DNA of 36,085 bases from Planctomycetota bacterium (GTDB taxonomy: Bacteria; Planctomycetota; Planctomycetia; Pirellulales; UBA1268): assembly GCA_014238855.1 (NCBI GenBank), contig JABAAH010000028.1:1-36085 (forward strand). The letters are read 5' to 3'. Numbering within the stretch: position 1 is the first letter of the stretch; each line of letters begins with the position of its first letter. Below, piece after piece: positions 27,651 to 36,085 of the stretch. The notes beneath the pieces were generated by a model, which was given only the letters and a program-made list of their open reading frames with translations, made no database searches and was not told the origin of the DNA. Both the position numbers and the translations under genes were made by a program.

Positions 27651-29411
27651 ATGGCTCGAGTTGTTCAAAAATTTGGTGGCACGAGTGTAGCTGACCCTGA
27701 GAAGATTGTGCGCGCTGCAAAAAAAGTTGCTCGCAGACATGCCGCAGGCGACCAGGTGGTTGTTGTGGTGAGTGCGATGGGAAAGCAGACCGATGCGCTT
27801 GTGCATCTTGCACAGCAGATAACTGATAGCCCGAGTGCACGCGAGATGGATATGCTGCTATCGACAGGCGAACAGGTCAGCGTGTCACTGTTTGCGATGG
27901 CTCTTCAAAGCATGGGTCATAAGGCGGTAAGCCTGACAGGTGGTCAAATCGGCATACGTACTGATTCAAGCCACACGAAGGCCCGCATACAATCGATTTC
28001 GACGGATCACGTGAGCAGGCTTCTCGATGGGGGTGCTGTTGTCATCGCCGCTGGGTTTCAGGGGTATGATCCAGACGGCAATATCACGACACTTGGCCGA
28101 GGTGGCTCCGACACAACCGCAGTCGCGCTCGCTGCTGTATTAAATGCCGATTGTTGTGAAATTTATACGGATGTTGATGGAATCTATACGACTGATCCAC
28201 GGGTCCATGCCAATGCAGCGCGTTTGTCGACGGTGAGCCATGATGAAATGCTTGAGCTGGCGAGTCTCGGCGCGGGTGTGATGCATTCCCGATCAATAGA
28301 ATTTGCGAAAAAATTCGGTGTTCCAATTGTTGTTCGGTCCAGTTTTGAGGACGGACCTGGAACCACTATTGTGTCATCTCAGTCATCGAGTCAACGTACT
28401 GTGAGTGGCGTTGCGCTTGCCAAGAATGAGGCGAGGATTACCGTTGAGGATGTGCCGGACAAACCGGGTGCGAGCCATCAGTTGTTTGCCAAGCTCGCAT
28501 CTGAAGGCATCGCAGTCGACATGATTATCCAAAACGCTGGCACTGGAGGCACTGCAGACATATCGTTTACGGTGACGGATGAGAATCTTGCTTCTGCACT
28601 CCGAATTGCCACAGGCGTTGCGGAGTCGATTGCTGCAGCAGGTGTAACCCACAACGCTGACGTCGCGAAGGTGTCAATTGTTGGTGTGGGGATGGTTGGT
28701 GCAGAGGGCGTCGCTGCAACACTGTTTCAGGCAATCTCTGCCGCCGAAATCAATGTTCATATGATTACAACAAGTGAAATAAAAATCTCAGTACTTGTTG
28801 ACCGAATTGATGCGAAAAGGTGCGTGCAGGCAGCCCATCAGGCATTCAATCTCGATGGTTACGTTGATGCAAGTTCTCCAAGCGGGGAAATATCCATTCA
28901 GAAATCAGATCCCCTCGAGGTAGTGAGAAGGCTTGAGGGGATGGAAGACCTGGCAATTGAAGACTGTCAACTTGACATGTCTCAAGCGCTTGTCACTTTT
29001 TTCAATCTTCCGAATACTCCGGGTGTCGCTGCAGATGTCTTTCAAGCAGTGGGGCGAGCTGGCTTAAACGTGGATATGATTGTGCAGAGTTTCCCAAGGA
29101 ACGGGAGGGCCGAGATATCATTCACGGTTCCCGGATCTGATCGCGAGCAAGCACTTGATACTGCACGAAATATTGCAAATGATCTTGGAGCCAATGCTAC
29201 TGATGTTCCAAAGGTTGCCAAGCTATCACTTACCGGAGTTGGTATACGAAGTCATGCCGGCGTTGCGGATAAGCTTTTTGCGCCGTTGGCCAACGCCGGC
29301 GTCAATATCGACCTTATTAGCACGAGTGAGGTCAGAGTCAATGTTATTGTCTCTGCTGAACATGGAACGAGTTCGCTCAAGATTCTGCGAAATGCTTTCG
29401 GGCTCGAATAA
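27651..29411 (+). CDS. lysC: Aspartate kinase with four ACT repeats
   Basis: A 586-residue aspartokinase, the first step of lysine, threonine and methionine synthesis. The kinase domain (about 1-240) has VQKFGGTSVAD, TLGRGGSDTTAVALAA and CCEIYTDVDGIYTTDPR. The regulatory half holds two tandem ACT pairs (about 265-405 and 430-586), seen from the repeated motifs VPDKPGASHQLFAKLA and LPNTPGVAADVFQAVG, then INVHMITTSEIKISVLV and VNIDLISTSEVRVNVIV. Most bacterial enzymes have one pair; a four-ACT form is known in cyanobacteria and others. Both lysine and threonine may bind. It is the last gene of the hom operon. No close SD was seen before the ATG. Confidence 0.96.
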   Translation: MARVVQKFGGTSVADPEKIVRAAKKVARRHAAGDQVVVVVSAMGKQTDALVHLAQQITDSPSAREMDMLLSTGEQVSVSLFAMALQSMGHKAVSLTGGQIGIRTDSSHTKARIQSISTDHVSRLLDGGAVVIAAGFQGYDPDGNITTLGRGGSDTTAVALAAVLNADCCEIYTDVDGIYTTDPRVHANAARLSTVSHDEMLELASLGAGVMHSRSIEFAKKFGVPIVVRSSFEDGPGTTIVSSQSSSQRTVSGVALAKNEARITVEDVPDKPGASHQLFAKLASEGIAVDMIIQNAGTGGTADISFTVTDENLASALRIATGVAESIAAAGVTHNADVAKVSIVGVGMVGAEGVAATLFQAISAAEINVHMITTSEIKISVLVDRIDAKRCVQAAHQAFNLDGYVDASSPSGEISIQKSDPLEVVRRLEGMEDLAIEDCQLDMSQALVTFFNLPNTPGVAADVFQAVGRAGLNVDMIVQSFPRNGRAEISFTVPGSDREQALDTARNIANDLGANATDVPKVAKLSLTGVGIRSHAGVADKLFAPLANAGVNIDLISTSEVRVNVIVSAEHGTSSLKILRNAFGLE

Positions 29412-29461
29412 TGCACGAAAATGGTGTGCGATGCTGATGTGTCAGGCGAAAAGATTCATCT

Positions 29462-29866
29462 TCATTGCCCGATCACATTCTCAAGCACTTCCTCCGCAAC
29501 ATAGATCGGAAGGCTTGGTTCACAAGTAATCGCAATGGCAATTGCATCTGAGGGCCGCGCATCGATCTCGACGACTTCACCCTCTTTTTCAACGCGCAGA
29601 GTGGCATAATACGTGTGCTCTTTTAGCTCGGCAATGACGACGTCTTGGAATTCCCCTCCCATGAGTTCAACGGCTGCGACTAAAAGATCATGAGTTAAAG
29701 GCCTTGGTGTCGGACTAGCCTTTACCCTCCGATCAATACTCGTGGCTTCGAACAGCCCAATAAGAATTGGGAATGTACGATCGCCCTCGACCTCCTTCAG
29801 GTAGACAACCTGCTGATCATTGACTTCGCTAATAATGATTCGTGAGAGTTCCATTTCAACGCTCAT
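29462..29866 (-). CDS. Bifunctional nuclease domain (BFN/DUF151) protein
   Basis: A 134-residue single-domain protein. ATG 29866 has GAGG about six bases upstream and is preferred over TTG 29878. Family motifs are clear: VYLKEVEGDRTFPILIG near the N-terminus, then RPLTHDLLVAAVELMGG, and the C-terminal IDARPSDAIAIAI. The family was named from plant nucleases; the bacterial function is uncertain. It is convergent with lysC and lies upstream of valS on the same strand. Confidence 0.88.
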   Translation of the reverse strand: MSVEMELSRIIISEVNDQQVVYLKEVEGDRTFPILIGLFEATSIDRRVKASPTPRPLTHDLLVAAVELMGGEFQDVVIAELKEHTYYATLRVEKEGEVVEIDARPSDAIAIAITCEPSLPIYVAEEVLENVIGQ

Positions 29867-29983
29867 AACGAACCTCAAACTCTTCGGATTGTTGTGTAGG
29901 TAAAAATTTAAACATGGTGTGCGGACAGTATTGCTCGCCTTAAGACTACCTCATTCCCATTACGAAAACACTCGGAGATTGGG

Positions 29984-32900
29984 TTATGGACTGTCTTTTT
30001 CGGTTTTTCGAGTTCTAAGACCACTCAGGATAGCGTCCTGTTTTGTTCGAAGTTCTTCGAATTCAGCGAGTTGTTCGCGCTCTTTTGTGACTATTTGTGA
30101 AGGCGCATTCGCGACAAATTTTTCATTGCCTAGTTTTCCACGTTTGGCTTTTATGGCCGTATCAAGCTTGGCGACCTCCCGGCTGAGCCGTAGTATTTCT
30201 GCCTCCACATCAATGAAGTCTGCCAGGTCAATAAAGATATCACAGTCTGCTGCAGAAATTTCAGCGGCATTCACTATCGGTTCAACATCAGGACCCAGAG
30301 CGACTACCTGACACGCAGTCATCGCTTCAAGGGCAGACGCCATGGGAGTGAGCAGTCTCTGTTGCGGCGGTGGTGTCCGGATTGCTATGTCCACGGAAGT
30401 GCGTGGAGGTACGTTTTGGCGAGACCTGATTTCTCTGACTGCGGTAACAATGTGTAGAAACGTATGGAACTGTGTTTCGGTAGTTCGGTCCTGCCACGAG
30501 TCTGGCGGAGTTGGCCACGCTGCTAGCATAATGGATGGGGGTATTGGCTTCTTGTCCCACGGTGTGGTCCGGTTTTCATATTCCTGTGAGAGATACTGCC
30601 ATATCTCTTCAGTTACGAATGGCATAATCGGATGAAGAAGTCTCAAAATTGTATCAAGGCCAAGAAGCAACATCTGGCACGCTTGTTGCTTTTGTGTTGC
30701 GTTCTGCAGTCGGGGCTTACAAAGTTCAAGGTAGGCACTGCAGAACTCATCCCATACAAATGCGTAAAGAACACGAGCGGCTTCCGCGAAGTGGTATTCC
30801 TCGATGCTGCCTGTAACCTCAATAGAGACAGACGCTAGCCGACTTAACAACCAGCGGTCCTCCAAGGGCAGGTGTTCAAGTTCAGCAAAATGAAGATGTG
30901 TGTCAAGATCGGTAACATCCTCGAGATGCATGAGTACAAACCGAGTTGCATTCCAGAGTTTATTGGAGAAATTACGTCCTGACTCGAAACGTTCGCTGAC
31001 CGCTGGACCACGGGGCAGGGCTAGGTCAGCATCCTGCGTTGCCCACTGTGTTCTGAAGTCTTCTTTGCATTTCGGGCAGGTGATCCGAGCTTTCGTACGA
31101 TTCTGGTTGGTTTGATCAATTCGGCTGGTACAGGTTGGGCATTGGTATTCCACTGGCATACGGACATCTTGTGTTTCGGTTGCCATGGTCGCCATGCCGA
31201 AACGAAGGGCGTCGGCCCCAAGGAGGGTGATGACATCGAGTGGATCGACGCCATTCCCTTTACTTTTGCTCATTGTCTCACCATAGCGGTCAAGTATCTT
31301 TGGATGAATTGACACATGATGAAACGGGATTTTACCGGTATTAAAAATCCCTAAGATTACCATTCTCGCTACCCAGAGCGTGATGATGTCTCGACTTGTA
31401 ATGAGTGTACTTGTTGGATAGAAACGCGCGAGTTCAGCGGTATTTTCTGGCCAGCCAAGGGTGGAATGAGGCCAGAGTGCAGATGAAAACCATGTGTCAA
31501 GTACGTCCGGATCGCGAAGCACTGGCTTTCCTTGGATAGTCTCAACGCCGAGCGATTCATCAGCAGAGCATACGAACCAATCCCCGGGTTCGTCTTCTTT
31601 CGGCTCTGTTCCATCAAAAGTCCATGCAACGTTTGGTCTTTCAGAAAAAGTGGTTTCGAGGTCCTGACGAGTGATACCCATGATATGCCATATTGGAATC
31701 TGGTGACCCCACCACAGTTGCCGGCTCACTGGCCAGTCACGTTTTTCTCCAAGCCAGTCAAGATAACTTTTGGCATAACGCTCAGGATGAATCTGAATGT
31801 TTTTCTCTCGTACGGCATCGAGTGCTGGATCTGCAAGGTCTGCCATACGAATGAACCATTGGTCGGCAAGGTATGGCTCTATAGGTGTTTTCGATCTGTC
31901 AGAATGTGCTAATTCAATCGTTCGATCTTCTACCTCGAGAAGTTGTTGGGCGATTTCGAGGTCCGTGATCACTTGGACCCGGGCCTTCTTCATGCTTAAT
32001 CCTTCGTAGGGCCCAGCCATTTGATTGAGTGTCCCGTCAGGATTCATGATATTGACCATAGGCAGGTCATTTCGAATCCCAACGTCATAATCATTTGGAT
32101 CGTGCGCTGGGGTGATTTTCACGCATCCTGATCCCATCCCTGGTTTAGCCCATTCGTCGGCAATCAGTGGAATAGAGCGGCCTAAGAGCGGAAGGGTGAC
32201 GAGTCTTCCGTCATGAGCCATTGCGACAAGCTTCTCGAGAAGTGGCAAATGACTTTCTCGCCGATCTTCGGCCGATGCGATAGCACGTTTGATATCGGCG
32301 TGCTCCTTTTCTGAAGCATTTTTTAATTTGTCATGAAGTTCTCGTATTGTTTGTTCGAGAGCTTTCGCTGGCTGCGGATGAACGGCTATTGCCGTGTCAC
32401 CGAGTAATGTTTCAGGTCGTGTTGTGGCAACACTAACTTCTTTTGGTTCACCGGGCTTTGGGTTCAGTACGGAATAGCGGATGTGCCAAAAGTGCCCTTT
32501 CACCTCCTCGTGGAAAACTTCATCATCACTCACAGCAGTTTGGAGAAATGTATCCCAGTTCACTAATCGTTTGCCACGACGCACGAGACCCTTTTGGAAG
32601 AGACGAAAGAACGTTTCCCGAACAGCAAGGCCACACTGGTCGTCAAGCGTAAAGCGAGTGCGATCCCAGTCACAACTTGCACCAATATCACGTAGCTGTC
32701 CGAGGATGCGCTTTTCATACTGTGTTTTCCACTCCCAGATTCGTTCGACAAGTTGTGGTCGGCCAAGGTCGTGACGCGAAACACCTTCCTCTTCGAGAAG
32801 TCGTCGTTCCACAACTGCTTGCGTTGCTATGCCAGCGTGATCAGTTCCTGGCATCCAAAGTGTCACATAACCTTGCATTCTCTTGGTACGGACAAGGATA

Positions 32901-33088
32901 TCTTGAAGCGTGTTATTGAGTGCATGCCCGAGATGCAGCGCGCCGGTTACATTTGGCGGAGGAATGACGATCGAAAATACTTCACCCTCCTGCTGTGGGT
33001 CGGCATGCCAGTACCGACCAGCATCCCAAAGAGCGTGGCAACGGCTCTGCGCTGCAGCATGATCATAATGTTTCGGTAATTCGTGCAT
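29984..33088 (-). CDS. valS: Valyl-tRNA synthetase
   Basis: A 1034-residue class Ia synthetase that charges tRNA-Val. The HIGH motif is in PPNVTGALHLGHALNN (about 48-63) and the KMSKS loop is TMSKSKGNGVDP (about 604). The editing domain contains ATTRPETLLGDTA. The C-terminus is the usual Val-specific coiled coil (about 965-1030). After the KMSKS region (about 650-705) an insertion carries two Cys pairs, CPTC and CPKC, a zinc ribbon absent from E. coli ValS. ATG start at 33088. A long perfect hairpin lies just upstream. Confidence 0.97.
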   Translation of the reverse strand: MHELPKHYDHAAAQSRCHALWDAGRYWHADPQQEGEVFSIVIPPPNVTGALHLGHALNNTLQDILVRTKRMQGYVTLWMPGTDHAGIATQAVVERRLLEEEGVSRHDLGRPQLVERIWEWKTQYEKRILGQLRDIGASCDWDRTRFTLDDQCGLAVRETFFRLFQKGLVRRGKRLVNWDTFLQTAVSDDEVFHEEVKGHFWHIRYSVLNPKPGEPKEVSVATTRPETLLGDTAIAVHPQPAKALEQTIRELHDKLKNASEKEHADIKRAIASAEDRRESHLPLLEKLVAMAHDGRLVTLPLLGRSIPLIADEWAKPGMGSGCVKITPAHDPNDYDVGIRNDLPMVNIMNPDGTLNQMAGPYEGLSMKKARVQVITDLEIAQQLLEVEDRTIELAHSDRSKTPIEPYLADQWFIRMADLADPALDAVREKNIQIHPERYAKSYLDWLGEKRDWPVSRQLWWGHQIPIWHIMGITRQDLETTFSERPNVAWTFDGTEPKEDEPGDWFVCSADESLGVETIQGKPVLRDPDVLDTWFSSALWPHSTLGWPENTAELARFYPTSTLITSRDIITLWVARMVILGIFNTGKIPFHHVSIHPKILDRYGETMSKSKGNGVDPLDVITLLGADALRFGMATMATETQDVRMPVEYQCPTCTSRIDQTNQNRTKARITCPKCKEDFRTQWATQDADLALPRGPAVSERFESGRNFSNKLWNATRFVLMHLEDVTDLDTHLHFAELEHLPLEDRWLLSRLASVSIEVTGSIEEYHFAEAARVLYAFVWDEFCSAYLELCKPRLQNATQKQQACQMLLLGLDTILRLLHPIMPFVTEEIWQYLSQEYENRTTPWDKKPIPPSIMLAAWPTPPDSWQDRTTETQFHTFLHIVTAVREIRSRQNVPPRTSVDIAIRTPPPQQRLLTPMASALEAMTACQVVALGPDVEPIVNAAEISAADCDIFIDLADFIDVEAEILRLSREVAKLDTAIKAKRGKLGNEKFVANAPSQIVTKEREQLAEFEELRTKQDAILSGLRTRKTEKDSP

Positions 33089-33177
33089 AAGGTACAGTGC
33101 CTGCTGAAGTTGTCTAGAAGTTGACGAACTTCCAGCGATTTTAATCGTGGTCTACGTTCGCAAGAGATGATTAAACA

Positions 33178-33213
33178 GATACGGCGTCACTCCGGCTAGA
33201 GTGACGCCGTATC
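33178..33213. terminator. Perfect 15-bp inverted repeat between the MFS gene and valS
   Basis: GATACGGCGTCACTC (33178-33192), loop CGGCTA, and GAGTGACGCCGTATC (33199-33213) pair perfectly. It starts 50 bases after the MFS stop and 90 bases before the valS ATG, both on the minus strand. No T-tract follows, so it is either a strong factor-assisted terminator/3' end of the MFS mRNA or a regulatory hairpin in the valS leader. Confidence 0.65.
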
Positions 33214-33262
33214 AAGCGGTGTTGAGTAAAACTTGTGGTAGAAGCACTTCCGCGACGGAGCG

Positions 33263-34855
33263 TCAGTATTCGCTCGCAGCGGGTGTGTCTTCTGGGCCCG
33301 TTCCGTCGACGGCAGTTTTACCCGCGGCAGCTTCATGCGAATCTTCAGATCCGTCGAGGTGAATAACCTTGTAACCACCGATTGCTCGGTAATAGATAAG
33401 AAGTCCGAGAAACCCGACGGCCATTGCTGCCGGTATATAACTTGTCATTGTTAAGGCTCTTCGGCCACCGAACAAATATGAGTCTTGAACTGCCTCGAAA
33501 TCTTTGGCAGCATTTTTTACGAGTGTTTTTTTCTCACCCTGTGGTATCAACTCCGCGGAAGAAATAGCATCCGTTGTTCTCGGTTTGCCATCTACTAATT
33601 CTGTTCCATTTGCAGCATTTAGTTTCGCAGCGTTGAGTTCACGGTATTCGTATCCCCATGATTTTGTCATATCTTGCGAAGCGTATCGATTGAAGGTGTC
33701 CGGTGCAGTTTGTTCGAGGTTGCGGCTCATCTCGAACCCTTGCTGCGTTCCAATCCTTGGTCCAGCAATTTGCCCTACACAGAGCATTCCAGCTGCCCCA
33801 AGAGCGCCCATGGCAACTGATCCACACTGCGGATACCGCTCTCCGGCAACACCAAGCATGGTGGGCCAGAGAAATGCCTTACCGAAGGAATAAAACGTTG
33901 CTGCAGCAAAAATCATAAATACCGTTTGGTTTGGAGCACCAAGCCAGAGCAAGCCAAGACAGGCGATAACGCTGCTGCCAAACAACAGACCGATCGGATT
34001 AACTTTGTGAACAATCGGTCCCGCAAAGAACCGAAGGATGAACATAAGTAACGAGGTGTATACGAGAATTAAGATGGAGTTTGGTAGCAAATTTTCCATG
34101 AGTTTTGTCATCCATGAATCAACACCCAGTTCCATGTACCCAACAAGCGCGTGGAGTACGATCAGAACCAGAAATGGAATCGATATAAAGCATGAAAAGA
34201 CTGTTGCAAAGTTTCCTGAAGATTCGCCAACTGTCTCAGGGAACTTCTCAGGTAAGACCATAATTGCATACACGACAACCACGACCGCAAAACTTGAGAG
34301 TGCCCATTGCCATGGGATTTGCATAAACCAAGCGTTCTCCCCGATAAATCCTGCTGCAAATAAGCCACCAATGATCATCCCTGCCGGCCAGCCAGCATGC
34401 AATATATTGAGGTAGTGCGTCTTATTGTCTGGGTACAACTGTGCGATCAGTGGATTAATAACCGCCTCATAAAGACCTTGGCATATAGAAAATATAAATG
34501 CACTCCAAAAGAGCACACCAAAGACTCGTGCTGTTGCAGTCTCAGGAGCTGCCGCCCTCCAGGTGTCGAAGAGAGGATTCGCAAGGAAGAGCATGCCAGC
34601 ACTTATTAGATGCAAGAGACAGGCAATCACGAGCAGCTTTTTGTATCCGAATTTTTCGACAAGAATGCCACCGAAAAAAATCATGAGACCAAAGCCGAGA
34701 AAACCAGCACCTAAGATTCCCCCAAACTCAGCTCCACCGATATTAAATTCCCGTTCCCAGTCCCCACCTGCTGCGGTTCGCGTGGCAAACCCAATACCGG
34801 AAGCTACCAGCGTTAAGAAACTTGCCAGCATTAATTTGCCACGGGAAAAATTCAT
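33263..34855 (-). CDS. MFS transporter with a long hydrophilic insertion, substrate unknown
   Basis: A 530-residue protein when started at ATG 34855, which is preceded by AGGAG at ideal spacing (TAGGAGATTACTG); TTG 34876 is upstream but poorer. About 12 membrane segments; a typical MFS loop 2-3 motif is present in GGILVEKFGYKKLLV. Between the tenth or eleventh and the last helix lies an insertion of about 100 residues (from about GPRIGTQQGFEMSRN to FGGRRALTMTSYIP). The C-terminal tail is acidic. Neighbours are valS and pdxA, which do not suggest a substrate. A sugar-type carrier is possible but unproven. Confidence 0.82.
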   Translation of the reverse strand: MNFSRGKLMLASFLTLVASGIGFATRTAAGGDWEREFNIGGAEFGGILGAGFLGFGLMIFFGGILVEKFGYKKLLVIACLLHLISAGMLFLANPLFDTWRAAAPETATARVFGVLFWSAFIFSICQGLYEAVINPLIAQLYPDNKTHYLNILHAGWPAGMIIGGLFAAGFIGENAWFMQIPWQWALSSFAVVVVVYAIMVLPEKFPETVGESSGNFATVFSCFISIPFLVLIVLHALVGYMELGVDSWMTKLMENLLPNSILILVYTSLLMFILRFFAGPIVHKVNPIGLLFGSSVIACLGLLWLGAPNQTVFMIFAAATFYSFGKAFLWPTMLGVAGERYPQCGSVAMGALGAAGMLCVGQIAGPRIGTQQGFEMSRNLEQTAPDTFNRYASQDMTKSWGYEYRELNAAKLNAANGTELVDGKPRTTDAISSAELIPQGEKKTLVKNAAKDFEAVQDSYLFGGRRALTMTSYIPAAMAVGFLGLLIYYRAIGGYKVIHLDGSEDSHEAAAGKTAVDGTGPEDTPAASEY

Positions 34856-34947
34856 CAGTAATCTCCTAGGATCCAAAAAGTATGCAGTGTGCGGTGATAG
34901 CTTCTACCGTTGACTCACCCAGATGAAGCAGTTTCCCCGATGACAAG

Positions 34948-34977
34948 AGAATAGGGTTGTGCACGGCAAAATCTCAA
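34948..34977 (-). promoter_or_regulatory. Possible sigma70-type promoter of the MFS gene
   Basis: On the minus strand TTGAGA and TATTCT are separated by 18 bases, about 95 bases upstream of ATG 34855. The match is fair (four of six in each box), so this is a weak prediction. Confidence 0.3.
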
Positions 34978-34997
34978 GAGGGGGGCGTAAGCCACTG

Positions 34998-35015
34998 AAA
35001 ACAGAGAGGCTCTGT
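34998..35015 (-). terminator. Weak terminator after pdxA
   Basis: On the minus strand ACAGAG-CCT-CTCTGT forms a six-bp stem with a three-base loop, then TTTC. It lies about 40 bases after the pdxA stop. Confidence 0.4.
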
Positions 35016-35053
35016 GTCATGTGTGGGTCACTGACTTTGTGAAATGGTTATTT

Positions 35054-36049
35054 TTATTGGACTGTTTTCGACAAGTTGGCGGCAAGTCGCACTGCTTCAA
35101 ACAGACTTCCCGGGTTTGCTTTTCCTGTCCAGGCGATATCGAATGCTGTGCCATGATCGACGCTTGTTCGGATGGCAGATAATCCGAGTGTCACATTGAC
35201 GGCGCGGTCAAATGCAATCATTTTAATCGGTATGTGCCCTTGGTCGTGATACATGCAGACAACGCCGTCGAACCTTGCGCGTGACTGTGGAGTGAACGCG
35301 GTGTCTGCCGGAACCGGACCGGTCACATCAATACCTAGCTCCTGTGCCTTCTTAATTGCTGGGATAATCAGGAATTCTTCCTCACCATTACCGAAGCGTC
35401 CGTTTTCGCCAGCATGCGGGTTAAGCCCACATACCAGCAATTTCGGAGCAGTGCCTCGGATTAACTTTAAAGCGTCATTGGTTAATTCGATCACTTCGGC
35501 TATGCGATCAACGGTGAGGTGGTGGCAAACTTCTGCGTATCCAATGTGAGTGGTTGCAAAACTACATGCAATGTCTGGGGCATATTGCATCATACATGTT
35601 TTTGAGTCTGCGAAATGTTCTGCAAACAATTCTGTATGCCCGGGATATGAATAGCCTGCGTTTGCGATGGCTTCTTTATTGATAGGGCAGGTGATAATGC
35701 CGTCGACAGCGGTACGTTTCATTTCGGCAATTGCGTGAAGGCAATATTGAATCGATGCTTCTCCGCAGTTGGCCTGCACTCGCCCTGGCACAATGTTACT
35801 AAGGTCTATGGTGGGGCAATGAATAATCGATGGTCCTGTGACTAACGTTTCGGCAGACACGACTGGTGCTTTTATAGGTAGATCGAGTAACTCGGACACC
35901 TTCCTCAAAATGCTTGCATCACCAAAGACAACAGGTGTGTAATTTTCGTGTACTTCATTGAGTAATCGAAGGCATAATTCAGGGCCAACACCAGCGGGGT
36001 CGCCCATGGTAACAGCCAGCCGGGGACGTCTACCAGGGATTTTCGTCAC
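35054..36049 (-). CDS. pdxA: 4-hydroxythreonine-4-phosphate dehydrogenase
   Basis: A 331-residue enzyme from GTG 36049 that oxidises 4-phosphohydroxy-L-threonine in the DXP-dependent pyridoxal phosphate route. The start LAVTMGDPAGVGPEL is canonical. The three metal-binding His are visible in YPGHTELFAEHF, LNPHAGENG and CMYHDQGHIPIK. It ends with TSVDHGTAFDIAWTGKANPGS, as expected. The frame stays open from 36049 to the right edge with no stop and no SD at GTG 36049, so a start outside the window cannot be excluded. The PdxA2 group, linked to sugar-acid degradation, is an alternative reading. Confidence 0.93.
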   Translation of the reverse strand: MTKIPGRRPRLAVTMGDPAGVGPELCLRLLNEVHENYTPVVFGDASILRKVSELLDLPIKAPVVSAETLVTGPSIIHCPTIDLSNIVPGRVQANCGEASIQYCLHAIAEMKRTAVDGIITCPINKEAIANAGYSYPGHTELFAEHFADSKTCMMQYAPDIACSFATTHIGYAEVCHHLTVDRIAEVIELTNDALKLIRGTAPKLLVCGLNPHAGENGRFGNGEEEFLIIPAIKKAQELGIDVTGPVPADTAFTPQSRARFDGVVCMYHDQGHIPIKMIAFDRAVNVTLGLSAIRTSVDHGTAFDIAWTGKANPGSLFEAVRLAANLSKTVQ

Positions 36050-36085
36050 GGCTGCACCGAAGGGTTGCGTTGAGCTTCGTGAGCC

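Overview
The window looks like chromosomal DNA from a planctomycete, most likely a marine Pirellulales-like lineage of moderate GC. This is inferred from gene content and was not tested by a search. The pointers are: a dnaJ-grpE cluster behind two groEL genes and a groES; an aspartate kinase with four ACT repeats; a DUF4953-type metzincin; a valyl-tRNA synthetase with a zinc-ribbon insertion; a sulfatase carried by a carbohydrate locus; and frequent GTG and TTG starts with clear Shine-Dalgarno (SD) sequences. No rRNA, tRNA, CRISPR array, insertion sequence or phage gene was recognised.

Left end (1-6550, all minus strand): a three-gene carbohydrate operon transcribed in the order GH43 glycosidase, GPH-family sugar:cation symporter, and a giant secreted enzyme that runs off the left edge. 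Hand translation of the last gene gives one open frame of about 1,200 codons. It encodes a signal peptide, a GH26-like glycosidase, a complete GH3 glycosidase with a fibronectin-III-like tail, and then the start of a type I sulfatase. The window ends on the sulfatase active-site signature. This tri-functional fusion is the most striking item here. Its signal peptide shows an apparent one-base frameshift in a T run. The layout suggests extracellular cleavage and desulfation, uptake of oligosaccharides, then cytoplasmic hydrolysis. A sulfated xylan is the best guess for substrate.

Middle (6774-15445): a DsbD-type thiol:disulfide transporter; a divergent pair made of an APH/choline-kinase-like phosphotransferase and an EboF-like alkaline-phosphatase-superfamily protein; a large secreted zinc metalloprotease; and a small receiver-like protein. 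A 442-base gene-free convergent region follows and contains a run of hairpins.

Chaperone block (15888-23490, minus strand), in transcription order: groEL1 (GGM tail), groES, groEL2 (no GGM tail), dnaJ, grpE, an FmdB-type zinc ribbon, yacG and a polytopic membrane protein. A sigma54-like -24/-12 element lies about 90 bases upstream of groEL1. A terminator-like hairpin separates groES from groEL2.

Right part (23753-36085): an M42 aminopeptidase is divergent from a hom - phosphoglycerate-mutase-like - lysC operon for threonine/lysine biosynthesis. The middle gene of that operon is a good candidate for a non-orthologous homoserine kinase. Then, on the minus strand, come a DUF151 bifunctional-nuclease-domain protein, valS, an MFS transporter and pdxA at the right edge.
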